64,000 nt of DNA, taken from NCBI GenBank assembly GCA_019426215.1, contig CM033405.1:31960199-32024198 (forward strand), read 5' to 3'. Shown piece after piece: positions 20,581 through 31,400 of this stretch. Both the position numbers and the translations under genes were made by a program. Under the pieces are notes generated by a model. That model saw nothing but the letters and a program-made list of their open reading frames with translations, was not told the origin of the DNA and searched no databases. The DNA is from Buddleja alternifolia (lineage: Eukaryota; Streptophyta; Magnoliopsida; Lamiales; Scrophulariaceae). Position 1 is the stretch's first letter. Every line of letters starts with the position of its first letter.

Positions 20581-23394
20581 ATAAAGAGAAAGGGGGAACA
20601 TTATGCTAGGTGACCAACACAAACTGAAAACAACCAAAGGCATATTACGAACTTTTACGGGAAAAAATCATTGTTTATATTTTTGGTCTGTACGTACTTT
20701 CTTTTACTATTATTATTTCATTTTCCCCAAAACCGTTACTTCCTTTAGTGAGTTGATAATTAAGACACACCATATTTTGATAAATGCCCTCCACATCCCT
20801 TTTAAATTTACAATATGGACAAAAATGCCCTATAACCTATTAAATCTAATCTCTATCATTTTATTTGACAAATTAAGTTTTATAGCACAATTATAATTGT
20901 CTAATTAGAATACAAAAAAAAAGTATTTATTAATTCGATAATTCATAAGTTTAAAATTGAAAGTGAAGAATAACTAACATAGATAAGGAAAAAAAATGAT
21001 ATCTAGGTATGACAAAAATTCATTTACTTATATGAGTTAAAATTATACTAAACATTATTTTTAATAGATGAAGATTGGCAAATATGTTCGATTAAATTCA
21101 ATAGAAATAGCCATTATTTAAGATGGTGAAATTGAATTACTCAAGCTTTGTAAGTATACCATCACCTAGCAATTATTTTGATCTTTTTGCTAGTTTTTAA
21201 GCATTTGATGTTATATTAATTATCAATATTGATCATGGAAAATGAGCAACACATATTATTTCAACAAGTTAGATGAAATTATCTTTGAATATGAATATCC
21301 ATGAAAAGTTGATTAGTCATATTGCGTTATATGAAAAGTAAGTGTCCTCCATATTTATAACCTCATCATATGTTCAAAATGTATTAGCAAAAGGAAGAAA
21401 ATAAAATAAATAAAAAAACAGCTCGAGTAAAGGAGCGATTGTCCGATATTATTTTTTCTTGAAAATTTTTTGTACCAAAAAGATTATGCAATGTTAAAGC
21501 TAAAATTACTAATTAGAAGGGATAAATAAGTTTATTTTCTTAAAACGATAAGAATTCCATTAGATATGTCAAGGACAATACAGTCAACTTAGTTAATTTA
21601 AAAGGGATATAGAGTGTCTTTATTAAAATATGGAGTGCCAATATAAATTCCCCTTCCTTTACTGCAATATAAAAGAAACTATATTACATTTTGGCCAACT
21701 TATCATATTTTCTTTATTAATCTTAATGTCGATAAAATTTTAAATGTTAATAATTGCCATAATATTTGATATTGATCAGTGAGGTTTGAAGAACTAATTG
21801 AAATAATATCATTGCACTTAAGTTTATATAGACTATCTATTAATACTTAAGAACTAGCTACGATCAAATACACTTTGTTCCTTGAACTATATATTATGTA
21901 TCAAACACCCTCGTAAACAACCAAACATATCGTTTTACCACTATCAATAATTTGATAAGACATTTATACCTCAAACATATATAACTTGGATTCTCATTAT
22001 AGTATCCTTAGCCGTTATTTTATTTTATTTTCTCTTCCATTTCTGTTTTCCTTTCTTCATGATCATTTTCTTCTCCTTTTTATTTCCCCTTCTTTTCTTA
22101 TCATATTTTTAGAAAATTTATATTAGCACTATAAATTATTTTAAAGGCACTCCATTGTCTTTCAATGTTATTAAATGTAAAAAAGTGCAATCCAATGTGG
22201 AGACAAAGTTATCAATTATAAAAGATGAGTTTACACATTTTAATAGGTTTCACCTTTTCTAAATAGCAATTTTTCTCTTTTCTTTTTTCTTCATTTCGCC
22301 AACAGTATAGAAATTGATTGAAACGAATTAAACAATTTACATCACACCAAATTATTGTGCATCCAAAATAAGTCCTAAATGTAAGCATGAATTTTACACC
22401 AAAAAAAAAAACAAAGAAAAAGAAAGAAAGAAAAAACAAGAAACATAAGCATGATATATATATATATATATATTCATGCTTAGATAATTAAGGGGAAAAG
22501 AATATAAGTTAGTGTCAGTTCTTCTATAGAAGACATAACTATCTCTAAGATTACTTCACTCAATTTATCTACTTGTAAAAGAAAATTACATTATAAACAT
22601 ATATTACGTATACATGTATAAAAAAAAATCATTATTGAAGAAAATTAATGTTGATAAGATTAATAGAAGTAATTGTAAGACAAGTTTTAGTTTATACAAT
22701 TTAGTCTCGCCTCGAGGACGAAATTTCTTGCTCCCTCAATCCTTATGTTTGTTTAAGAAATTTGGCTTTCTTTTCCTTTTTTCTCTAGTCCTCCTTTCTT
22801 ATTTTCTTTTTCTGAGTTTTTATTATATATACTATATCCGCCTTCATCTTAGTTATTCTATCTTTAAATACACTAATTGATGCAAAAATTCGCACTATAC
22901 AACCTATAAATTCCAAAGCCAAAAAAAGGGAAAATCACAATTTTCTTCTCATTATTTGTGCACAACACTTTAACATTATTATATTACATATATTATTGAC
23001 CCCAAATTTAAACCGAGAAGAAAACATTAAACTTTTAAAGACAATAACAGAAAGCACATCATGCAGCAATTCTTGAAATAGCTAGTAGATATATCAATCC
23101 ACATCTCCTGTAACATAATTTGTATAACATTCCTTGCTATACACATATGTGCGACAAGTGTATAACGAGTGGTTAGAATGCAGAGAGAGAGAAATTTCAA
23201 TTTTTTCCATATCACAACTCTCTCTCTCTCTCTACATGTTGAACCACCCACCTGTTAGATCAGATGTGTCCATGTATACACTCGTCGCACATTTGTACAT
23301 ATAACAAGAAGTGTTACACAATTATATTGTATTACTGGGGATTGAGATTAAAATCTACATTTATCTCCCAATGCTTATCCAAGTCTCAATATAA
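20581..23394. other. AT-rich intergenic, no gene seen
   Basis: About 2.8 kb of AT-rich DNA with short fortuitous open frames. An (AT)n run is at about 22454-22473, and CT/AG microsatellite stretches lie at about 23185-23235. Nothing else is recognisable. Confidence 0.45.
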
Positions 23395-23601
23395 TTAGCC
23401 GGGTTTGCCCCCGTAATCTCGTTCAATTGTACCGTGGCGACGAGGACGCCGCCAATGTTGGAAAGCATCGAGCAGACTGTTGGAAAGAATAGTGCAATTC
23501 AGTGTAACAACTACTCCACCAACGCCTTGGCCGGGGCAGTTTCCAGTGGATGTGCAGCAAAGTTGGCCGCTAACATTGAGGCCAACTTGATGAAATTCCA
23601 T
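23395..23601 (-). pseudogene. Phylloplanin / Ole e 1-like fragment, frameshifted
   Basis: The minus frame from 23601 reads L-N-V-S-G-Q-L-C-C-T-S-T-G-N-C-P-G-Q-G-V and then V-V-V-T-L-N-C-T-I-L. This resembles the start of the mature region of phylloplanin-like secreted proteins of the pollen Ole e 1 group (small cysteine-containing epidermal or pollen proteins). After about residue 40 the match seems to continue in another frame (C-S-M-L-S-N-I-G-G-V-L-V). No signal peptide or upstream exon is visible, and the frame stops after 68 codons, so a decayed fragment is likely. Confidence 0.45.
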
Positions 23602-24249
23602 ACTTAAATATTACAAATATGGCATAATTAATCAGTAAGATAAGATTTCCGTCATATTGCTTGCCCATATTGGTATCTTTTTCACGACTATACAAGTAGC
23701 TTATACCAAGTCTATAACTAATTATTTCCAATTCAAAAGGCCACTTTCTTTTTCATGATAAATAATTCAATAGCCACTTTATATATGCATGACAAACGTA
23801 TAAAATATTTCTTGACATCAATTATATTCACTTGTTGCGTAAGATGTACCCCGTATGTATTACAAACTATGCAGTAAGTGCATTTAAGCAGACACTTGAG
23901 ATCTTTTATTTAAAATGATATTTCATTCCGTAATTTATGATATAATTGATGTGTGCATATAATTGATGTCAAGTTTTTATTTAAGAAAATATTCTATTAT
24001 CTTTACACTTATGGTGTATATGTAAGACATAATACAAGCTGGAGCTAATTAAGTTTGGAATTTTATCCAATATTTTACTTTATTCGAAATATTTATTTTC
24101 TAAAAATTGCTATATTTCGCATGAAAAATATTTGTAAATATGAAAGTTACGCATTTAAATATAATTTGTATTGTTTTTATTTCCTTGACTTTGAATATCA
24201 TGTTAGTCTTCTTACTCATCAAGTGTGAGCCTTTGTGTGTATGTCAAAG

Positions 24250-24641
24250 AAAATTGAGTATTGACAATGAAAATATATGTCATGACTTATAACCGTGGTC
24301 TATAACGGCTTAAGCTCATGGTTAGATTGGTCGTGGTAGATGTTTCATATAGCCACACTAAAATTAGCCATGTGAAAAAGAATGCTAACTATTTTAAGCA
24401 CTAACTAGCCATGGTGGAAGAAATGTTAGCCTATCACTTTTTTTCCATGGTTAAAAGCCATGGTCTTTATAATGAACAAAACATTGACCATGACTATAAG
24501 TCATGGTAAATGTTTTGGCCATGCTTGTAAATACCACGGCCAAAGCCGTAGCAAAGTCATGGTCAATTGATTTTAACCATGGCAAAGGGACTTTTCATCA
24601 TGACATATTAACATAGACAATAATCTTTTTTTTTTGTAGTG
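24250..24641. mobile_element. CACTA-type MITE with CCATGG/CATGG subterminal repeats
   Basis: The right end reads TTTTTTTTTTTGTAGTG, the reverse complement of the CACTACAAAAA end of CACTA elements. The body is packed with CCATGG, CATGGT and CCATGA motifs in both orientations, typical of subterminal transposase-binding repeats. The left end (CAAAGAAAATTGAG near 24250) is a poor CACTA end and may be damaged. Copy 1 of the segmental duplication has the uninterrupted GT/AT tract at this place. Confidence 0.6.
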
Positions 24642-25094
24642 TGTATATATATACATAATTATTTGATGTTTATACCTATTTTAGAATAACTTTCTCAATT
24701 GATTCGAGTGTGCTCTGTAAACTGCCTCCACAACAACAAATTTATTTAAATTGTTGGAATAATTTAATTACATTATTAATTCTCAAAATTATATTTTTAT
24801 ACCTAGAGTTAATGTTTTAAATATTTTTAATTCACAGCCTATATATAACTAAGGCATCAATAGTTCAAAACAACAATTTTTTTCTAATATGATCAGCTAT
24901 TAACAAAAATTCATCTCCATGAGGACCCTTTGGTGGGTTTCAATCCCCTAAGAATCAAAATTAGTACAAAATGTACTCAAGGACATAGAGGTAAAAAAGA
25001 GAAATCATTTGATGTATCATCACATTGCCCCGCTCTTTGATTGTAAAAAATGTTGTACAACTCTTTACTATCATCCTAATTGCATGCAATAGGT

Positions 25095-26385
25095 TGAGCA
25101 TTGAGTCGAGCTCGACCTGAACTCTTCTCATGAGTCAAGTTCGAATCAATTATATATGTTTGGAAGGTCGTGAGCCTGTAAAAAAAGAATGTTTTATTTA
25201 TTTTCTAATAAACTTAATACTATACTTTAAAATGTTATAAAGATATTATTTAAAATTTAGCATGATTATTCGAAGTAGCTTGCGGGAATTGGTCCTGGAT
25301 TTGGATAATAACGGGACCAAGCAAAATCAAGTTTTTAATTTGGATTTTTCACCACAACGGTTTAATCACCAACTCCATTCGTTTTCGTAGAGGTTTGAGT
25401 GAGACGAAGCTTTGCACTCGTTGTTTCCTGGCCCCGGAGAGCCACACTATGTGATTCGAAATTGCTCCTTCTCGACTTGCCTTTGGAAGCACTTGATTAC
25501 CCCTCTTATTGGTAGGAATTTATGTCTCTCCCGGAAGACGTTTAGATCCGAGTTTATTGCATGAGAGCAATCCCACATATCGAGCTCCCCAATGTCCCGT
25601 GGATTTGGATTTTCTTGGCAGGGATATGGACTCTTTGGAAAGCTCGGAATGTGTTCGTTTTTGAAAGAAAGAGTTTAGCTCTTTGGGAGCTTATTCACAA
25701 CACTAAAAATTGGCAATGGAACTGTGGTACGCCTTCCCTCCAGTGACTCCAAGAACTAGGGTTGAAAGGAGTTTGACTCATTGGAAGAAACCGCGAAGAG
25801 GGTGGTACAAATTAAACACAGATGGAAGTGTCTACACTTCACCTAATTAAACGGCGGGTGGAGGTATTCTTAGAAATGGCAATGGAAATTGGCATGGTGG
25901 CTTTAGTTGGAAGATGGGTAGCATCACGATTAATGAGGCTGAAATCTTAGCTCTTCGCAAGGGTCTTGCGTTTGCTTGGGAAAGACAGGTGGAAAAATTC
26001 GAGGTCGAGGTGGATTCTGAGGTCATGTACAAACTAATCATGGGTGGCATGGTGGATCATCACCCTTTGAGACATGTTATTGAGGACTGCCGGAGGCTTA
26101 TCAGGATGCCTTGGGATTGCAATTTCCGGCATATCTTACGGGAAGGTAACTCGTGTGCTAATTGATGCATTGGCAAAGCTTGTTTACCAGCTTGCGGATG
26201 GTGTTCACTTTTAGGTGGATCATCCAGACACTGTTTTTGTCTTACTTTATTTAGAAAAATGAGAGTGTAACCAAAAATATATATATACATATATGTATAT
26301 ATATATCATAAAATCAACAATATATATTAATAAAAAATTAATAATGTTTTTTTATTTTTTCCGAGCTCGAACCGTGCACCCCTAA
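25095..26385. mobile_element. hAT-like GAGCTCG MITE, probably opened by a LINE
   Basis: The left piece (near 25105-25150) has GAGTCGAGCTCGACCTGAAC. The right piece (near 26360-26386) has CCGAGCTCGAAC and ends GCACCCCTA. These are the ends of the family seen complete at 33179-33699. The LINE relic lies between them, which suggests a LINE inside an older MITE. The left terminus is not exact. Confidence 0.4.
25290..26270 (+). pseudogene. Degenerate LINE: zf-RVT and RNase H region
   Basis: In order on the plus strand are a C-x-x-C segment like zf-RVT (L-C-T-R-C-F-L-A-P-E-S-H near 25405), a linker typical of plant LINE ORF2 (W-I-F-L-A-G-I-W-T-L-W-K-A-R-N near 25608-25650) and an RNase H domain. 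The RNase H starts L-N-T-D-G-S near 25815 and continues with N-E-A-E-I-L-A-L and V-D-S-E-V-M-Y-K. It ends H-I-L-R-E-G-N-S near 26150. The frame is broken by stops (near 25432 and at 25847) and shifts (near 26160), so the copy is old and inactive. It lies in the second segmental copy only. Confidence 0.8.
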
Positions 26386-26531
26386 CTACACAACATGAAA
26401 ATAACTCCTCACATGCATGTAAAAGTTAAAAAAGTAAACTCTGGATTTTCAAGCCTAATTCTAATGAGAGAAAAGTTTCCTATAAGTTTATTTATTTATT
26501 TTTGCTAATTTTCATATAAGTTTATTTGATT

Positions 26532-26717
26532 TAGAGGCGGAGTCAAGGGGTTGGTGGGGCACCCCCAACTTTTTGAATTTTTTTTTTTTTTGCTCCTTAA
26601 ATTTTTTGAAATTTGACACCCCCGCCCAATTATAATTTTTTAAGTTTTCCCCCTCTTTTTAGTATTCGTCCCCTTTTTAGTATTCGTCCCCACCGAATCC
26701 CATATCCTGGCTCCGTA
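26532..26717. mobile_element. GGCGGAG...GGCTCCGTAC MITE
   Basis: Copy 1 of the duplication lacks this block. The left end GAGGCGGAGTCA and the right end TGGCTCCGTAC are inverted relatives. It is bordered by TTTGATTTA and TTGATTTGA, a possible 8-9 bp target duplication. A second copy's right half is at 12640-12788. Superfamily uncertain, MULE-like from the duplication length. Confidence 0.55.
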
Positions 26718-27338
26718 CTTGATTTGATCTTTGAAAGGATCTTAGTTGGGATTTGGGAAGCCTCAACATTTCTTTAATGGTTTATTGTGCTTCCTCCTCA
26801 TTTTGTTTGAGACATTTTCAATTAGGGGTAACCTCGAATGTTTCCTCCGCATTAGATATGCATATACTTATGTATCTATATACTCTATATTGTATTTTAA
26901 TTTTCATAAATCTAATTGGTATATTGCACTCTCTGGCTAAGTTCACGAGACACTTTCCAATTAAAAAAAATAGAATGCATCCTCCAATCAATATTTGTTT
27001 GCGCCAGGGATGAAGCCAAAAAGATTTGCCCCAGGGGGGCAAATATTGAAGAAATAAATGGACAAAGTTCAATATTTTTTAATTTTGAGGGGCAAAATTC
27101 TGAATATAAGAAAAAATAGAGAATTTCTTTTTTCTCTAAGTTGAGAATTTCTTATGTTCCTCCACAAAGGGTTTTATGATCTGAAAATGAAGGTAAAATT
27201 TATCTGTCAATTTAACCACTTAAAAAAAGCAAAATACCAAACTTGAATGAAAGGTGTAAAATGCCAAATGAATCTAAATGAAAGGTGCAAAATGTCAATT
27301 TTCCTTCTTCATATTAATAAAATCTCATCACATTTCAC

Positions 27339-27856
27339 TAGGGATGGCAATGAATCCTGGTATAACGAGCATCCGCTCCGAACCCGTCCCGTTTAGGGCG
27401 GCTATGAATCCAAAAAATGGGCCCGAGTGCGAGTCCAGATATCAAAATTCAAGACCCGGTCGAGTCTGGGGCGGGTAACTAATCCAACAGATACCTACTC
27501 CTGTTCCGGATCCGGACTCACCGCGGTTATTTATATATTATTTTATTATTTTATATATCTAATTATCATTTAATATTGATAAGTATTTTTTAATTGTATG
27601 CTAAATAAAAAAAGGGAAATGCAAAAAAAAAATATGTTTGTGAATGTATTTGTGAGAAATAGACAAAAAAATATCAAAAAAGTAGAAGTTACCCGAGTCT
27701 AGCAGATAGGACCCAAACTCGTCGGGTACCCGCCTGATTCAGGGCGAGGCCGAGTAATGACCGGGTCCGAGACAAGCCCAAATATAAAAAATGCTTAACG
27801 GGACGGATCTCGAATCCTGCAATACTCGACTCATACCCACCACGTTGTCATTCCTA
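27339..27856 (+). mobile_element. hAT MITE, 518 bp, 8-bp TSD
   Basis: Ends TAGGGATGGCAA and (reversed) TAGGAATGACAA are inverted repeats. The flanks are CATTTCAC on the left and TATTTCAC on the right, 7 of 8 matching. The segmental copy at about 7185-7215 is uninterrupted here, which confirms insertion. It contains many CCCG/GGGT motifs. Confidence 0.8.
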
Positions 27857-28270
27857 TATTTCACCTAAAAATGCTACCTAAAGGTTTCAAAGTGCCATAA
27901 TTCGAGTCATTCTTATAAGCCCTCCAAACAAACTCATATTTATCTCGAACTATAATAAGATTCACATAAAGTTCCTCGTACAAATCAACCCGTACACTCT
28001 CTAAAAATCACCACAAATTTCTCAATAAGAATTGCATGTTAACCAAATGTTCAAATTTTGATCAAAAAAAAAAAAAAAACAAATGTTCAAATAATATGGA
28101 AAGTACACGTGCCCTCTTGACCATCCATTCAAACTACCAAACTCCATAGTTAGTTGGCTCATAAAAGCCCCTTTGCTCACATCTCAACTCTCCCACTTTT
28201 CCTCTGCCATTTTAGTACAACATATATAATTTTTTTTTAGAACACATTATTTTAATTCGTGAGTAAAAAA

Positions 28271-28412
28271 ATGGAAGATAAAAATGAAGCAAAGATGAAG
28301 ATATTATGTTTGCATGGGTTCAGAACCAGTGGCAGCTTCCTCAAAAAGCAAATCAGCAAATGGGATCCTTCCATTTTTACTCATTTTTATATGGTAATAT
28401 CAATTTTTTAGC

Positions 28413-28445
<33 letters not shown>

Positions 28446-31400
28446 GTTACAATGTATTATTTGAAATTCTGCAGGATTTTCCAGATGGGATTCACCCTGC
28501 AGGTGGAAAATCTGATATTGAGGGCATATTTCCACCTCCTTATTTTGAGTGGTTTCAATACAACAAGGTATATATAATTCTAATTTACTATAATCAAGAA
28601 GCTAGCTGGTAATTAGTATAGGAAAATTATGGCTGTGTTTGATTTTGTTTTCAAACCAATTTTGGCCAAAATTTTTTACCAAAACTTATTTGTTTTGTGT
28701 TTTTTTTTTATCAAAAAGATTTTTTTGGTCAAAAAAATTATCAGTTATTGTCTCCTATTTGTCTCTACTTTAGGTGCCTACTAATTACATCAACTACAAT
28801 ATAATCATTTAGAATTTATATTATATTATATTTTTCAATCATTCACTAATTATAAACACAACTTTTCAAATAAAAACTTACATGATTTGACTGTTACGGT
28901 AACTTTTGTCTCTTCTGAAAATAAAATCAAACACAAAACCAAACACATTTTTATCAAAATACATAAGTTCCAATAAACTTTTTCACCAAAATTTTCACAA
29001 AAAATACCCCAAAACAAAACCAAACACAGTCTATACTTTTAGCCCCACAAAATAACTATAACTATGTGCGCACTGTTGGTCTCAAACTTTAGGGAGTTGC
29101 ACATTTAGTCTCACAGAGAATTTTGTGACACATTTAGTCCTGACCTTAAAAATTGATGGAAACCATTAGTCGACTTCTGAAAATTACATAAGACCCCAAA
29201 AATTATGTAAAACTTGCAAACCCCACAATTTTAAATATGTTTTTTTCTATTTTCTTTTTTTCTTTTTCTTTTTTCTTTCTTCCCCTAAGGTTCAGTAGAC
29301 CAAGACCACTAACCCACCTCCACCTTTCTTTAAGATTCTTTTATATTTCTTTAAAAAAATGATTTTTTTTACTTTTTTTTAGATTTATTTATTTTATTTA
29401 AGATTCTTTAGTTTATTTTTTCAAAGCATCTGACTTTTTCTTATTGTTCTTATTTTTGATTGAGTTTTTTTATTTTTAAAAATTCTGAGTTTGTCTTTTC
29501 ATTATTTTTTAAAAAGATTCTGACATTTTCTTATTTCTTATTTTTGATAGTCATTTGATTTTTTTGAAATTCCAAGTTTTTCCTTAGACATGTCTTAAAA
29601 ATAAGAAAGCTCATAATGTTCATAGAAATTGATAAAAAAAAAAAAACAATAAACAATAAGAAAAATTCAGGGAAAAAAAAACATAAACAAAATAATTAAA
29701 ATTCAGAGAGAAAAGAAAATATTGGAAACACAAATTTAAAAAATTAGGAAAATAGGACAAAAGTTTGAGAAACCAGAAAAGTTGAGAAAAATATGGAAAA
29801 AAATAGAAAACAAATCTGAAAATAAAAACAAACTAAAATCAAAGAAAATACATCAAAAAGGTGGAAGTGTGGCGACACTAGGTGGAGTTACGATCTAGGT
29901 GGACAACTGGTGTCTAGATGGTAGAGATGCGATGGTGGCATCTCAATTTGGGGTGGACACATGACATTTTGTTGCAATTTGGGTGTGGAGAGATTTGGGT
30001 GGAATTTTGTGACGGCGATGTTGTGTTCGAGTGAAGTTGTATGTGATTGGCGTTAATGGCAGGGCGTGCCGGTGGAAGAAGGTGCAAAAAGGTGGTCAGG
30101 GAGTTGGAGGGAGTTGGTTCTGTTGCAGCCCGCAGCCCTGGGTAAGGGCAAGGGCAAGGGCAAGAAGAGTAAGAAGAGGGAAATGGGGAATGAAGAAAGA
30201 AAAAAGGAAAAAAAACATATACATAACTTTGGGGGAATTTATGCAATTTTCAGAAATTGACTAACAGTTTCCGTCAATTTTTTAATGCCCAGGATTCAAT
30301 GTGCAATAAAATTTCATCTTGTTGGACTGAATGTGCAAGTCCCGTAAAGTTTGGGACCAACGATGTGCACATAGCTATTTTGTGGGGCTAAAAGTGCAAT
30401 GATAATTAGTCATGTATATTGAGACAATGATAATTTCATGGTCAATAACGCCAGTCACATGACATCTAATTTGGAGATTTTCCCAATTTCAGGGGTGAAA
30501 ATAACATATGATCTGCATGTAAGGACCATTGGATTGAAGCTGTTACGTTCTCTTAACTTACATAACTAAAATTGCAAATGCACCCTAGCGCAAATTTGGA
30601 ATTTTAATCATGTAGGTTATAATAACATAACAACATGATTTTCCTCCAAAATTGAAACTTTCCAAATTAAAAAGCACATGTGCCAACACATGCAAATATT
30701 TTACCATCTTTTGAAATACTGATGAAATTTTGTCATCAATTTACGTTGAATTTCGCAATTCACGTCCTGAAATTGTTAGTGCCACCACTTACAGAACCAT
30801 ATTTGCTACCCCTATAGTTACAGAATGAATTTCACAATTTTGCCCTCCCGGGATTCTAAATTCCATCCGATCACAATCATCCTTGTATGACATTAATGCA
30901 TCACTACATTGATGGTTGTAATGGTCTTGGGATTTGGGATCTCAAGAACTCTCGAGTATAACTTTGATTGTGTTGTTGTTTTTCCGAGTCAAATTGTCAT
31001 TTGTTATTGATCAGGACTTCACAGAGTACACAAACTTGGAGGAATGCATGACGTACTTGTGCGAATACATTACAAACAAAGGTCCTTTTGATGGTTTACT
31101 AGGCTTCTCTCAGGTATAAAATCTCTACTTTTGCACATACTTTGACTTAATTGTATAAAATTAGATAAAAGAGATTTTTCACCTAAGTGTATGAAATTTG
31201 ACAATTTCCTTCTGGTACAAAGCCGGATTTATTTGAAATTGTTAAATTTGAATTATATCAAGAAAATGAAGCGAAAAAAGATGAAGATAGATGTGGTTTC
31301 GCTCAATGGATAAATGCCGAAAGGGCTGTAATAGCATACTGATGGAGTTCTGATAAAACAAAAAAAGGAAAGTATCTCTAAAAGGTAACAGACTCACGGA

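Larger units (their letters stand above)
23765..27930 (+). repeat. Segmental duplication, copy 2 (partner near 4.7-7.3 kb)
   Basis: It is colinear with copy 1 through several diverged blocks: about 23800-24245 with 24640-24690, 26440-26520 with 26730-27330, and 27857-27930. Between the blocks lie private insertions: CACTA (about 24250-24641), the LINE relic, the GGCGGAG repeat (26532-26717) and hAT (27339-27856). Confidence 0.75.

Noticed and set aside
29914..30264. Overlapping frames on both strands in FSH intron 2
   Set aside because: They follow the composition of the G-rich MULE interior. No recognised protein, and they sit within an intron.
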